64,000 nucleotides of DNA, from NCBI RefSeq assembly GCF_008831285.2, contig NC_045139.1, forward strand, positions 30,173,206 to 30,237,205, given 5' to 3'. Positions 1 through 13,400 of the stretch are shown one piece after another. Position 1 is the stretch's first letter. Every line of letters begins with the position of its first letter. The position numbers and the translations under genes were made by a program. The notes under the pieces are model-generated. The model was not told the DNA's origin. It made no database searches and saw only the letters and a list, made by a program, of their open reading frames with translations. The stretch comes from Nymphaea colorata. Its lineage: Eukaryota > Streptophyta > Magnoliopsida > Nymphaeales > Nymphaeaceae.

Positions 1-1144
1 AAAAGCATAGCTTTTTTACATAGCCATGTTACAGAAGCAGCCCCCACAATGTTTCTTCACGCATATTACAATTCTTTCTCAATCATTTTCAAGTTTATTC
101 TTAATTTGTAGGAAACTATATGTTTATATTGTCAATGATCTTCTCATTTTTATATTTGTTCTTTTAACATCATTCAGTTTTTTCTTATTTGGTCCAGTTT
201 CAGGTCAATTTTTTGGTTATGTTTGAAGAAAAGAATCATATTTTGTAATTTTTCTAAATAAATGGTATTTCTTTAGACATAGAAAGTAGAGTTTCTCTTG
301 TTATTTTAGCTGCATTGGGACTTGGTCCAATTCTTTTCACACTTCATGCCACTTGTCTTATTTTCAAAGAGCTTCACGTGTCAACTCATTTTTTGCCTCT
401 TTTACAACGCTGATTAACTTCAAGAACTAATTTCAAATGATTACGTGAACGGTTGTCAACAGTCACAAGGTAGAGATAAATCAAAATGGAACATACCCAC
501 AAGGAAAACTGTAAAAATCCGGCCTATGTAAAGCTTCAAACATTCCATTTGAAAGTAAACGCAACCTGAAATAATTTATCACTGTAGATGCAAGTGCAAG
601 CTTCAGTGCTTCACCCTACTCTCCGTTTAAGGTTTTAGCTGAAAAAAAGTCGATTACCAAAGGGAATCCGAATATTCCTGATGAAATCTTTCACCTGATG
701 TACAGGTAAAAAAGCGTGAGCAGGAAAGACATCTGAAGCCACCAGACGCCAATCTAATTGTTCATGATCACTGTCACCACGACAGGTGGTCAACCATAAA
801 AGTTGAGTTGATGACGCGCAATTAAGTTCAAACCTTTTCGTTTTGTCGCCTGCGTCGAAAAGAAAAAGAAAGCTAGAATAACTCATGTTGGTTCCTGATG
901 GGCAGTTTTTTGGTGTTACGTGGGAAGGAAGAAGCTAAGTCTAACAGCTAAGGGATGGTAATTCTACAAAATGACGCTGCTGCTGAGTGAATGGCATGCG
1001 ACTTCGTGCCAAAGCTCCAACATAAAGCAGCAACGTCTATCTGCGCAGAGCCCCCCCACATAGAACATTTCTCTCTGTGTCTCTCTCTCGCAGAGGATTC
1101 TGTTTGATAGATCTGCGTATTGTAAAGATCCAAAAATATTCAAG
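1..1144. other. Intergenic region upstream of the RIN4-like gene
   Basis: No coding region is recognisable. The sequence is AT-rich with short open frames that resemble no family and lack codon structure. A pyrimidine-rich CT tract lies near 1070-1092, just ahead of the first exon of the RIN4-like gene, and is probably part of its 5' leader or core promoter. No clear TATA box was found. Confidence 0.5.
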
Positions 1145-2628
1145 ATGGTAGGTGGTGTCATGGACAACCAAAAGGAGGTAAAACGCTGTCTACGTTTTCC
1201 CTTTTCTTTTCCCTTTCGGTTTTCTCAGTTCGCGTCCAGAGTCTTAAAAGGTTGATGCTTTTCATGGGTGACTGATTTTCTTTACTGATATCTGCTCTCT
1301 GATATCTAAAATGGCTTCCATTTACTATTCATGTTCTTTAACAATCTATGTGTGTGTTGCATCTCTTGTTGGTCTCTTTAAGCAAGTCTGTTTAGCTTGT
1401 GGACAGGTCTATGTGGTAAATGAGAGCAACAAACTTCATAGGGTTCTTATTACAGAGGATCAGTTTAAGAGCAGAGGCTATAGCCTATCGGAGACATCTT
1501 TAGTCATAGATTGGTTGCCGTTGTAAACATGGTCTCTGGATGCGTTTACGGAGGACATGCAAAAGTGTCCTTTATGGACCTTCGTTCATAGTTGTTACAG
1601 TTTCTTTTCTTTGAGATTCCAGTGGCGTTCTATATGCGCTTGGCCTGGCTTTTGTAATTGTAATATACCATGTATTAGAGTGTTCATTTAAAGCACATCG
1701 ATCTACAGCGAGGCGCGAAATCTCTGGTATGGCTATATAAAATCTTCTCAACGCGTTTAACTAATTAACATCATTGCACAGTTATGTTTCCTTTCGGGTG
1801 GAGTTGTCCTTTAAGTTTGGCCATCCATCACATAAACATAATCCCTGCTGTTCCGTCTTAAGGCCATTTTGATGAACGACAGAGAGTTGAACTTTTCGCG
1901 CTCATCGTTCAGCATTTGGGCATGTTCCCGACATATTCAAAAGTGAGCAAATGTATAACGTCCGGCCTCTTCAATTGCATGATGGCACATACCATGAGTA
2001 GTTTTGTTCAGCTTGTTGTGTTTAAGCATGGCAGACACCATTGATCTTATCAGTATGGGATTCATTGCTTATCAATTTCAAAAGGATCGTGTTAAAGTCG
2101 TGAACAAAATTTTGATGACATTCATTGTCGTGGGAATATATTACATGATCTAGAAGTATTTGTCCTTGATTGATGATGAGATTGGCTTCAAGCAGACATT
2201 GCACACATTTTTTCAGAAAGCTGCTTGGATGTCTGTACCACAATTTGGCGATTGGGATGTAAGGTGCGGCGTGCCCGACTACTCCATGGATTTCTCAAAG
2301 ATAAGAGAGTCCAGAAAGCAGATTAAGAAAGACTTGTGGAGATCCAGTGTTGGCAACGAAGAAGAGCTCATTATTTCCCATCCCCGTCCCCATGATCATG
2401 ATTATCATCATCTACAACAGCACAAAGAGCAGCAACATGAGCAAGTTATCCGCTTCCAGACTGTAAGACATGGAATTCAATAGCATGCAGCATCAAGTAT
2501 TCCAAGTTTCCCCTTCTCTTATTTTTTATATTCTTTTGTTGTCTATGCAGAGGAGGGAGAAGATCTTGAGCTACTTCAGCAGTTGCATAAAAGCATTTCC
2601 ATCTTGCAAATGCGGAAGAGTTCTCTAA
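1145..2628 (+). CDS. RIN4/NOI-domain protein, short form (three exons)
   Basis: Exons are 1145-1177 (or from ATG 1160), 2217-2462 and 2551-2628, all with GT-AG borders and phase 0; the product is 118 aa, or 113 aa from the second in-frame ATG. The second exon carries the NOI signature VPQFGDWD, then a Tyr and a Phe at the usual spacing (DYSMDFSKIRESRK). This is the domain that RIN4-type proteins share and that the bacterial protease AvrRpt2 cuts at VPxFGxW. A His/Gln-rich linker follows, and the last exon ends in a Cys-bearing tail (SSCIKAFPSCKCGRVL) that suggests lipid anchoring at the plasma membrane, as in RIN4. RIN4 has two NOI domains; this protein has one, like the small plant NOI proteins. 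A role in immune signalling is inferred from the family. The choice of first ATG is uncertain; the 18-33 nt first exon fits the family's short first exon. Confidence 0.8.
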
Positions 2629-4811
2629 ATGTGTATATGCTTATGGATATGTTTTTCTGATGTCAAAAAAACTGGTATCATCTTTTACATAATAGAGAAG
2701 GATTGCTGCTTTATGTTTTCTTTTGTTTGTGCAACCATTACCCTTTCGGGAAGTAGATAGCACTACTCAAATCATGCATAAAAAAAGATTGGTAGGTCTG
2801 AGCTTTCATATTGAAATGCAGTGATCTTTTTTTTCCCCCCCTTCTTCTGAGAATACACATATGTGCACATTAGCATGTTAAATTCACAGAGATTTTATAT
2901 TCTGAACCAGCAAAAAGAGGTGAACGAGTTTGTTCCTTGTCTTTTGCTTATTTCATTTGGAACCTATGTACTCTCAATCTGTTTATTTTCGCTGAGTAAT
3001 GTGATGAGCAAGAATTTGGCAGATGGGAGAGCAATTCAGCAATCAAATGTAGGTTTTGCTTTCTCGATAATCTTCAATCTTTCACACAGTTCCATTTTGA
3101 ATCCCATCCTGTAGCTTATTCAGTAATTAAACATTCGAAAAGTGCTCCTCTGTTTCTGCAGCCATACCAAGTGACAGTCTCGCTGTAGAATTGTATCAAT
3201 GCTTCTCAATTCCACGTCCCAGCGATAATAACTCAGTCCTTTTCTGAAACTTCAACATTGACTTCAGTATCCCAACAGTATAGCAGCTGTGCAGAACAGG
3301 TTGTGGACTATGCCTTCTGCATCATGAGAACTCCACAAAACCAGAGTTTCCATACATGTTTATGTACCTTGTCTAGTTGTACATTTGACAACAAGGTTCG
3401 AGTTCACATACGCATATATTTAAGCGCCGATTTATCAGTAACTTGTCGTAATGTCAATCTGACAAAATTTAAAAATTACATAATGATGGTGCCCCATTCT
3501 GGCTGAAAACTTGCCAACTAGATGCATTCTAGCCTCACGAAAGGACAATTTTTGAAAAAGGCATGCATGTTGGCTTGTATTTATTTCTACATTCTAGTGT
3601 GGGGACTTTGCCTTTCTGGTCAAGTTATCCAGGAAACCTTTGCGGTTAAAGGGTGAAGCATTTGAGTAGCTTAGAGGTGTCGCATGACTAGTTGCCAAGT
3701 TAGTTAACTTTACCATCACATAAAATGTTATGTTTCATCAACTTGGTGCATGCACTTGATTTAGACCTCTCTCTCTCTAAACTTTTGTTTCTGACATTTT
3801 TCTTTTCGATTGGCAAGCTGGGGACAGCCTATACGGGTCCAGAACAGATCAGCTTTTTCTCATTCCAAAACTTGACCTTTGGGTAACAGTTTTTCCTACA
3901 TTTTTTTTAATTGAAAAGTTGACAAGAAAAATTATTCATTTCCATAGTCAAGGGGTTGATGCTTATGATGAAAGCTTAAATATATTAGTTGAAGATAAGT
4001 TTCAGGCTGTCTTGCAACTCAATGCTATGAAAATTCTCCATAATCAGTTCTAAAGAAGCAAACTTCAAAGGCTTGGAATTTTTTGAGTGGTTGCCCTTTT
4101 CAACGTTTTGAACATATTACAATATATTCCAGCAGATATTCTGAACTCTTAAGCATTCTTGTGGTAAGGGTCTGGCCCTCTTAGTGAAAAACAAAGGCGA
4201 TGCCAATGGTCAATGAGAACGTGACCTTGTCCAGACCATTCATATCCAACAGAGTGCAACATATATACTGGCAGTCATTTGTCCCTTGCAAGAAATAGTT
4301 CTGTTCTTAAACATGAAAAAGTAGTACTGGCGAGTTTTTGCAAGGACAGTTTTCTCTTTTTTCCTGAAGAAAAAAGGTGATGAAAATATGTATACAAACA
4401 AAAAGTAGTTTAATTTATCATGTGACATATTGGCACTATAGAAAATGGATTTTTTTCTTTAAAGGAAGTTCTTTCCTTTTCCCCAGCCTTCAAAGAAGTT
4501 TGAAAAATGTCCTCTCTGTTCTTAAAATTGTGTTAGCCGGTGAAGCTGATAAAAACTTCCAGGCAAGGGCTTAGCATGACTTGTCGGGTGCAATGAAATA
4601 AACGGAGGCGAAACAAGGGTGGTTTTTCTGAACAAGGAAAAAGCAGCAGGCATGCTTCTCTAACATAAGAAAAAGAATTGCATTTCCTCTTGTCAGTCTC
4701 TGATTTTAACTTCCCTTTTATTTTGGAAATTGTACTTATTCGCCATGGAGACTGAATGTTAAAGCTTGTTAGCAAGCTTTGATTTGATCTCCAGGTCCAT
4801 GTCAATGCAAT
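2629..4811. other. Convergent intergenic region
   Basis: This is the space between the 3' ends of the RIN4-like gene (+) and the beta-xylosidase gene (-). It must contain both 3' UTRs and polyadenylation signals. No coding region, RNA gene or repeat was recognised; the open frames present are short and unlike known families. Confidence 0.5.
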
Positions 4812-7800
4812 TCATGTTCTTACAATCAAAGAATGACTTAAGCTACCTACTTGAAGAACATGTGAACCCAGCAGCAACTTTCGCTCGCCAAGCTCGTTTA
4901 CAGTGCCTAAATCTTTACAGACATTCACTTGAAACTGAACCAGCTCCTCGCCCTTCGAAATCACGTAAGCTTTCTCAAATCCGATAAGCTGTTTCTTGGG
5001 TGATTTGCCTGTCAGCGAAGGTGGAGTAAAGAAAAGGAAAACAGTATGGCTTCCATGCATGCTCCCAACGTTCTGAACCTTGAGATGAATATCAAAGGCC
5101 AGTTCTTGGCAAACGTTCTCTGCCATGTCCACAGCTTCACATTCCTGAGAGAAGCATGGATGTCCACTTTCCAGCGCCAAAGAAACAGAATTGGGTGCAC
5201 GAACAAGAACATGGTTGTACTGACTATAGCTCAACCCATCACCAAATGAATAAACTGCTTCGCCTGTGTAAAATCTGTAAGTTCGACCAGGGTAGCCCGT
5301 TGAAGGGTCAGGCCTCATGTTCATGTTTGTCATGGGGACGTTATCCGCGAATGATTGAGGGTACCATGTCACCGGCAGCCTTCCACCTAGTCACGTCCAT
5401 AATAACATCATCATTGTGATACCACCATAAGTCAGATGAAAGAAATGAAGTTTTCAATATGTTGTTCTTTTGATAGTATTACTTTCGTCCAAATACAATT
5501 TTATTTAGTTATATTTCGTGTTAAGAGAAGTACTTACATGGATTGTACCGCCCAAAAATGACATCAGCAATAGCAGTCCCTCCCTTTTCACCAGGATATC
5601 CAACCCAAAGAATGCTACTGATCTTGTCAGAAGCTTTCGCGAATGAAATATCGAAGGGTCCGCCCGACATTATGACTAGAACCACTGGGCCCTTGGATGC
5701 CTTTGCAACTTCTACGATGAGCCGCTGTTGCTGGCCGGGAAGTGTTAGGTTGATCCTGTCACGGGTCTCGGCCTCAACTGATTGATCCGCGCCCATGATC
5801 AAGACTGTGGCATCTGCTGCTGATGCTGCTTTTACTGCAGACCCTGACTGAAAGCTGCTCGGTGGACACAATGCAGTGAGGCAACCAGCTTCATAGACGA
5901 TCGAAGTATAAGCAGATAGGCCTTCAAGGGGAGAAACATATTTGCAAGGGATACCTGCAGTTTGGAAGGTTTGTGTGAAACACCACATTGTAGGTATGAT
6001 GATACAGAATAGAGATACAAGATAAAATTATAACCAACAAAATGCTAACTGAGCATGAAAGAAATTAATGATGCCGGGTCCTTTACTTCTAGAGCAGTAT
6101 CTTCTTTCAGAAAAAAAACTGTTTCATAAATAAATAATCAACCTCACACATTTTTCTGTCCTCATTTTGCTCTTAACAAGAGACTCGGTTTTGCCGCATT
6201 TGTCTTGTCCTGTTTTAGTTGGTCCTTGACATAAACCTCAGAGCACTCTCCCTGCTCAATTACAGTCAATGATTCTTCAATTTCTTTTACTAGATAGAAG
6301 AACCATTCAGAGTGGATTCAACATTTCATGCCAGTGGATTCGTTCAGACGCCGAAGGCACATGGTCTGTACATATATAAGGATATGGTTGCAGGATTTCT
6401 CAGTAGTACTATAGAATCATGTGATGCTGAGATGCAAAGATTGGAAATATAAATAATCTTTAAAATCGTTCAAAGATAAAAAAAAAGAATAGCATATGAC
6501 ACATGACACAGTTGCATTAACCATTAATGAATCACAGTGATTTTTCCACCGACTCTATTTTCGATTAGGGCCACAGATGAGCATCAGCGAATGCGTGATG
6601 CCGACAATGACCACATCAGAAACTTCAGGGCTCATCATCCTATGTCATATATTGTTTTACCAGCACACCCAAAGAAAGCGTGTAAAGAACAGAAGCAACA
6701 GCCAAAACACCTCTGAAGAGGAGGATCACAAGGAGAGAATGGAGTGTCTTCATCTCATTTTCATCTAATAGTAACGTGCAGGCGTTTCTCATAAAAATTA
6801 TGGAGGCCACTCATGTAAAATGCATTTACAGAAAAGAAGAAAAATAGTTTGATATTCACCACTGGATGATTAGATCGTCTTTCTAACAACTAGAGGTCAC
6901 CCTAATTGCAGAGAGTATACTCAATTCCTTCTTTTTATAACAGTAGACTAATGTGTGGATAGGTCCCATCAGGTACTAAAGCTGAAGTCATGTTCACATT
7001 GGCACCAGGGAAGGTCATGGCCATGGTGGTTGAAGGTACTACCACCCACATCAACCTCACCAACCCCAACCACTTCAATTAGTGTAGCTCTGGTTGTGGG
7101 AAAGCGATCATAAGGTCTAAAGTTGCCCATGGTCACTTTTGTGTCTTCCTCTGCATAGTTAGGTTGGTAGAGTTAAAGCCTCAAAATTTACAGAGATCAG
7201 GGCATTGGGTAGAATGAAGAACACACGTTCCCAAAAGACATGTTATAAGAACACTACGGTCTCATTTTGATTATGTTTAGCTTTCTGATTATGTCTTCGG
7301 ACATGTGTTCCAATGTATCTAGTATCCTTTATTGTGTTACTCTCAAAACCAAAAAGGCAAAGCTTTTGTATCAAGCAAGTGATGTTCCTCAATTCCCTGA
7401 TGGTAAGGCATGGCTGGCCCCAAAAAACTATAAGAAGTTCCCTTCCTCATCACTGAAATTATAAAAGAAAAGTTAAAGTGAAAAAGAATGAATGCTGCAA
7501 AAGATCTTGCTTACCTTCGTAGTTTCCAATCATGGTTTTGGTAGCATTGGCGTTTGGTCCAATCACTGCCAAAGTTTTGATTTTGGCGGGGGACAACGGT
7601 AAAGACCCATCTGTGTTTTTCAGTAAAACTATGCCCTGCCTTGCAGCTTCTGCCGCTAATTCCTGGTTCTTAGCAGTGCAGACATCTCCGGAACCAAGAT
7701 TTCCGTATGGCTGCTTGCTCGGATCTCCATCGAAAAATCCTAGCCTCATCAGGACCCTGACATTGTTAGTGACGGCGCCGTCGACGGCCGATTCATTTAA

Positions 7801-10800
7801 AATTCCGGACTTGACGGCTGCCTCAGTATGGTCTCCAAGAAATGGTCCACAGTTGAGATCCAATCCTGAGGAACATACAAACACCATATGGCTTAGCAAG
7901 AACAGCGATCAGTTTCGGCGAAATTTTCTCCCATGAATACTGTGTCTCAATCAGGTTGGAGTCCGCTTGACATAAAAGGAGACCATGTTCATGGCAGAGT
8001 GCTTGTATTCGACTTATTGCACAAAGCACAGCATTGAGCATCCTACCTTACGATCAAGCCAACAGATAATACTGTAATTCATTTACACAACATCTGGACT
8101 GCAATCGGAAGAAAGAAAATGATGCATCGTAAGTTGAACCAATCACACATGTCCCCGACAAATCGATGAACAGCGAACGGTACGCTCTTCTGTTCTTTTG
8201 CTTACTGTTCAAAAATTGAAGAACTTAAAAGTTGACAGGTAATGCTGCCTTTTTCTTTTGGAAGACCAATTCAAAGAGGGCCCGAAAAACCTAAAGAAGA
8301 ATGCCAAATGTGAACACTATCTTTGGGTATGTTGAGATTGCCTTTCATGTGACACATTTTCATGGTATAGATGCCATCGAAGCTATAAGTTTTCTCCTGT
8401 TCAGCTATACAGATTTTTTTTTTTATGAATGCTTGAATCAAAGCAACCATCTCAGGCCTTCTTTTTAAATAGAGCTAACCTGCCATTAGTGTTTTTGCTG
8501 CAGCTTCTTCTGGAGTCTTGGTGTAGTGCTGAGAACTATATAGCACCTGGACCGAATCGCAATCGGATACAATGTAACTACACACAGACAATAACCAGAA
8601 TTATCAGTTCGAACAATTGTGTGGAATGAGTTGGTGCAAGGGTCTACTTCCATTTTATTGAAGAGAGGATACCCGTTAAGCTTCCATTCGCCTCTCACAG
8701 TTCCCGCTAGAAGGTTTGGATCAGCACAGGTTGGAACCCCATTCACTTGATTGTAAGAACACATGACGCTGGCAACATGGCCGTCAATCACACAGCTTTC
8801 AAATGGGGGCTGAAATGTGTCTTCCAAATCCTGTTTGGTAACCTGAGAATACAATACAAGAAAACAATTAGTGAGAGAATATACTTTCTACTAAGAAGTA
8901 CTTTTCCTTGTCCAACTTCTGCGACTGGCAACCTATTCGAAGATCAAATTAAAGCGGCAAAACAGAGAACTAAGAGAAAGAAAAACCCGTGGATATTAGT
9001 CAAATAATGAAACATAAACGATTAAATCTATAGCTGATCGATTTGCTCTCAGGCACATTAACTAGAAAGTTTCACAGAAGGGATAGAAGAAGAAGAAGAA
9101 GCGTCTTTTTCTTGATCCTTAATGTGACAAACAGCTTAGAAGACGATAGTTTATATACCTGAGCGTTGAAAGTGTAGCGTTCAACTCCTTTCCAATTATC
9201 TACATCGTATGCAGTATAGTGCTTACAGCAAGCAGCAACTTTCAGCCGATCCGGGTGGCCGCTGTCGATCTGCTGCAAGCCTTTCACATAATGGATGGCA
9301 TATTTACTAGTAAGAAAAGGGTCTTCACCAGAAGTTTCTTGTCCTCTTCCCCATCTTGGATCTCTAAATATGTTAATATTTGGGCTCCAGAACGTTAGTC
9401 CTGCTAAACCAACATTGTACATGGCACGAGCTTCAGTCGAAACCACCTGTGAGAAAATTTTGAAATTTAGTAGTTTCGCTTACTATACACAGAGAAGTAT
9501 TTCCTCAAGTTAGATCAAGAATCCTAGTCCTACTGCGCAGGATCTTCTCTTCTTAGATATACAGCTCAATGGTTCTAAAATTTCCTTCATAATGTTTTCT
9601 AGGAGAACTATTTACTCTTCTTCACAGTAAATTTCATTAAACCAAAGTACCATGAAGCAGCAGATCGTAAAAGCTCAACAACAGCACAAATAAATTAAGA
9701 AACGGGACGAAGGGAGTAGGGTGTTGGAATTGGTAAAAAAATAGCTGAATATTTTACACTGCGACGACATTATTTTAAGGGAGATTTTTTATTTTTATAT
9801 TGTTTTGAGGACTGTTTGGATGGCAGGCTAAAATTGAATTTCGGATACAAAATTACCAAAATGCCCTTATAGAAAACGACTCCCCTTTAAAGATGAAGAG
9901 AGAAGAAAAAGGTTGGTTTTAAGGGAAAACAACACTAAAGTGTTCAGTTATAATTCATAAATGACAAAAGTACCCCTCACGGAGGGGCATTAGAGTTTTC
10001 GTAGCGGGCCCCTGATGTTGGGGGCATAATCGCTCACCCCCTCTGACTTTTCAGAAGAGATGATGCAAATTGCCAAATGAGGATTTTCGAGTCAATTTTG
10101 GTTAACTTAAGAAACAAAAAAAGGTTAGCTGAAAATTTGTCCAATATTATTTCTATCACTAATTATATTTTTACCTTCTTGTGTAACTTATTAGAAATTG
10201 GTACGAGTGAAGAAGGTTAATGAGAAGAAAGTTATGCAGCCAACTTTTTTTTTTCTTATAGTTAAAACGGAAATTTACTGTAAGGTCTTGTTTAGTATTT
10301 TCTTTGAAAACTGTGAATTTCGTTTAAGAATTGCAAAAAATGTTTTTTTTTTGGTGCAAAAAAATAGGTCCGAAGAGGAAAGTTTTCTTATTTTTAAACT
10401 CTTCAACTAGGGTATACATCAATCCCGACTTTGGAGTGTGATATTAAATATATAAGAAAAAAGATCAAAGAACAAAAACAATGTTCTCCTTAAGTGGTTT
10501 TCTGTCATTCATCTTTCGAAAGCGCAGGTGATAGAATAACAATCACGTCAGAAAAAGACTCCGGTATTCGTGATTGAGGAATGTTGGAATCCTCGTTCAG
10601 CCTCCGGTAGGCCTACTGCTATATTTTTCAGCCATTGACTCTGAAAGAAAAAATATTGTCGAAAACATCAAACTATGTTTTTTTTTTAATTTCAAAGGAT
10701 TTTGACTTTTTTTTTGCCATTTTATGGCTGCCATATTTTGTATTTTTATGCATATAAATACTTGGATATAATTACTATTTTCAAGCAACGTCTTAAATGA

Positions 10801-12542
10801 AAGAAGGTGCTTCACAAGAGCCTCAAGAACTACAGTTCATGAGATTGTTACCGCTCTGAAAATGACAGTCCACGAGCAAAACTCCCCAAAAGCCCAAAAG
10901 TTCTAACGCCACTAGGCAAAACATTATCTCTTCCTCGTCACATAGCTCAGTGGTCTTAAAATTTCCTCCAGGACTTTATAAAAAAGTTCTACTTTTCTTC
11001 AGAGTCAATTTTCATTAAATTAAAGTACCACGGAGCAGTAGATCATAAAAGCTCAGCAACCACATGTATTAATAAGAAGTACCAAAGAAATAGATGAACT
11101 TGTTGTGTTGATATCAAGTTACCGGTTGTTTTACAAGTCTCACAGTCATTGACCTGTTCAGATCTGCAGAAGCAGAACAGTGGAAACTTGAGTGGTGACT
11201 AATTTAATATCAATTACAGATGACAGAAAGGACGGTGCTCTGCCATTCAGAGCTGTAATCATATCATCCTGCTCCGATATTGAATCTAATGTTGCAAACT
11301 TAATTGTAAAATAGGAAATCGGAGCAAAATCTTAATTGCATTTTTTGTTGGTGTAAATTCTTTCAACTGGAACAAAAACAGAAAATGGTAATGAAATATG
11401 ATGCTGTAATTTGCATGAGCGGTTGCAGTAAGAAGTTGAAACAGAAGATCTAGGAAAAGTCGGGGAGCCCAAAGTGATAAAACAGTTTTTTCTGATCCTT
11501 TTGTGGTACGAGAGCTGTCAACAATGAGATTAATTAAAATTAACAACACCTAAACCAAATGAAAGTATGTTAGGTGATCTGCACCAAAGAAAGGAGACAA
11601 AAGTAATAGCAAAAAAGTGAAAATTTTGAAGAGTCCGACTCTTGCTTTGTCCTCTTTTGCCTTTCTCCTTTTCTTTCTTTATAGTATCCCAAGCATGATA
11701 GCAACTTTATATAATAAGAATTACGACCTTATTGGATATGCATCTATTATATGCAGTTATTAGAGTCGACATAGTAACACGGCTGATTTTTACTGTACAA
11801 GTGCATAAGAAGAACATATAACTAGACAGAAATACGAAAGAGAACGAGAGAAAAACTATGCAGCAGAAATCATTGGCCTTGCAGGTGAGAGAGCAAAAAC
11901 TACAGATTGTAGACAGATAATCATCAGGGCAAGAAATTGCTGTAAACTTCCATAATGCGCCTTCATTCCTTCATCATACGCATTATCCATTACTAAATTG
12001 CAAGCGGAAGAATCCATTAAAGAGCCTTAATATTACACAAGACAAACAGACGTATTCATATGAAAACAAGAAATGGAAAAAAAAAAAACTTCAGAAGGGC
12101 ATGATATTGAAAGTAAATTACTCACCTTCCCCATTTTCCTCCACAGAGAGGTGTTAAAGGATGCAGCAGAGAGAATGGGCATCGGAAAACTGGTAGCGCC
12201 AGGAACAAGGCTAGAGAAACGCGTGCCAGGGCCGACATTGGAAACACCATGTAAGGCCTCAGACCACCACTCGTAGCTAGGAACTCCAAGCCTGTCAACA
12301 GCCTTGCTCCTGCTCGTCAAGAATCCGACCTTCTCCACCAATGTCAGCCTCCCCACAAAATCCCTTACCCTCTCCTCTATATCCAACGAAGCATCACAGA
12401 ACCTAAAAGAACCCACATCCCGATTCTTCCCTGCATCGCAAGCAAACACTGGACTGTCTCCCAAAACACAAGAAATCCCACCAAATCCCAGAAGAACCAG
12501 CACTACCACTATGGAAACCAGACCACCGAAGCAAGAACCCAT
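4812..12542 (-). CDS. BXL: Glycoside hydrolase family 3 beta-D-xylosidase / alpha-L-arabinofuranosidase
   Basis: Seven exons on the minus strand: 12126-12542, 9159-9446, 8673-8842, 8480-8577, 7515-7865, 5538-5954 and 4812-5386. All borders are GT-AG, phases agree, and the sum is 2316 nt (771 aa), the usual plant BXL length. A signal peptide ([13 protein letters not shown]) starts at M1, so the enzyme is secreted to the cell wall, where the family trims xylan and arabinan side chains. The N-terminal GH3 barrel holds [15 protein letters not shown] and KHYTAYD; the nucleophile is predicted as Asp297 in IVSDCDSV. The second GH3 domain has the Glu-rich SVEAETRDR segment (Glu502/Glu504 acid/base candidates), and the C-terminal part is fibronectin III-like. 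An upstream in-frame ATG at 12596 would place 18 polar residues before the signal peptide, so the start at 12542 is preferred. At the exon 6/7 junction the sequence reads NPCGRLPV where the family usually has NPGGRLPV. Confidence 0.93.
5955..7514 (-). other. Intron 5 of the beta-xylosidase gene
   Basis: This 1.56-kb intron lies between the exons ending NYEG and starting GIPCKY. It is AT-rich, and no exon, nested gene or transposon end was recognised in it. Confidence 0.7.
9447..12125 (-). other. Intron 1 of the beta-xylosidase gene (2.7 kb)
   Basis: This is the longest intron of the gene, between exon 1 (ending WRKMGK) and exon 2 (starting VVSTEAR). Near 9811 the sequence CTGTTTGGATGGCAG resembles the terminus of the Tourist-like elements at 22589 and 26354, but no matching second end was identified. 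Similar sentences near 9585-9690 and 10960-11060 (bases around TTTCATTAAACCAAAGTACCA) indicate a diverged duplicated segment about 1.4 kb apart. No coding content was seen. Confidence 0.55.
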
Positions 12543-12635
12543 GTTCTCTGCACTAATTTCAGAACAATGGTTCCACTCCAATGGCCACCATTCCACTTGT
12601 AAAAGGTAGCCTCTCCCAACGTCTCTTTCCCTCTG

Positions 12636-12642
12636 TTATAAA
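12636..12642 (-). promoter_or_regulatory. Probable TATA box of the beta-xylosidase gene
   Basis: On the minus strand the sequence reads TTTATAA about 95 nt upstream of the ATG at 12542. This is a reasonable distance for a TATA element followed by a short 5' leader. It is inferred from motif and position only. Confidence 0.4.
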
Positions 12643-13154
12643 GGATCCCGATTCAGTAGCATATGAGGGGCAATGCTCATGACAGTACCACCACCCGTGA
12701 TGAGCCAGCGTGGAAAATTGAATTCCACAATAAATACCTCCATGGCGATAACTCCAATCTCTTCATTTTTTGGCGGAACAACAGAGGACAAAGGGCGGAG
12801 AAGACTTTAAAGATGGGGAGTGGGGGATGATGAGAAGCACCAGTCTGTCAGAGGCAACAACCAAAGGGACTTCTATCAATATGAAAAGGAAGGAAAAGAT
12901 GTACAGAGATCGGCATTAATGGTGGCAAAAGGAAGCGCTCACATGCGCTATGGCCTCTAGCGTTGGTTGGATGATCGCCTCAATTTCTGGGACGACAGAT
13001 ACTTTGAGAAAGGGGACTTAGAGATTGGCTCACTTTACTGCACGTGAGGTCTCGGCTACTGTTACTGAGACTGGTTCTGTTAGGTTTCGGAAGCCGTGCC
13101 GCAGAATCGGCATGGAGTCTCGATGTTCTTGGAAGTAGTCAACAACATATATTT

Positions 13155-13392
13155 ATATATATAATTGGTAGGTACCTAACTTTACAACCTTCAATACGAC
13201 ATAGGAAGAATAATATTGGTCATTGATAGCTACAATGCTGAGAGGATTATTGGTCATTGATAGCAAGAATGTTGAGAGAATATGTTGAGGGGATTCTCTC
13301 AACATTCTTGCTATCAATGACCAATATTATTCTTAGTATGTCGTATTGAAGGTTGTAAAGTTAGGTACCTACCAATTATATATATATATATA
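13155..13392. repeat. Foldback/MITE-like long hairpin
   Basis: The left arm (about 13155-13280) and right arm (about 13294-13392) are inverted copies. Both carry ATTGGTAGGTACCTAACTTT, ACAACCTTCAATACGACATA and ATTGGTCATTGATAGC, with only two mismatches seen in the outer part. The left arm also holds an extra ~34-bp unit, a diverged tandem copy of the arm segment starting TTGGTCATTGATAGC, so the arms are of unequal length. The loop is about 14 nt. The right arm runs into a (TA)n tract. The structure fits a miniature inverted-repeat or foldback element and could give a long double-stranded RNA if transcribed. Confidence 0.8.
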
Positions 13393-13400
13393 TATACACA

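Noticed and set aside
12543-12596. Upstream in-frame start for the beta-xylosidase
   Set aside because: It would put 18 polar residues before a clear signal peptide.
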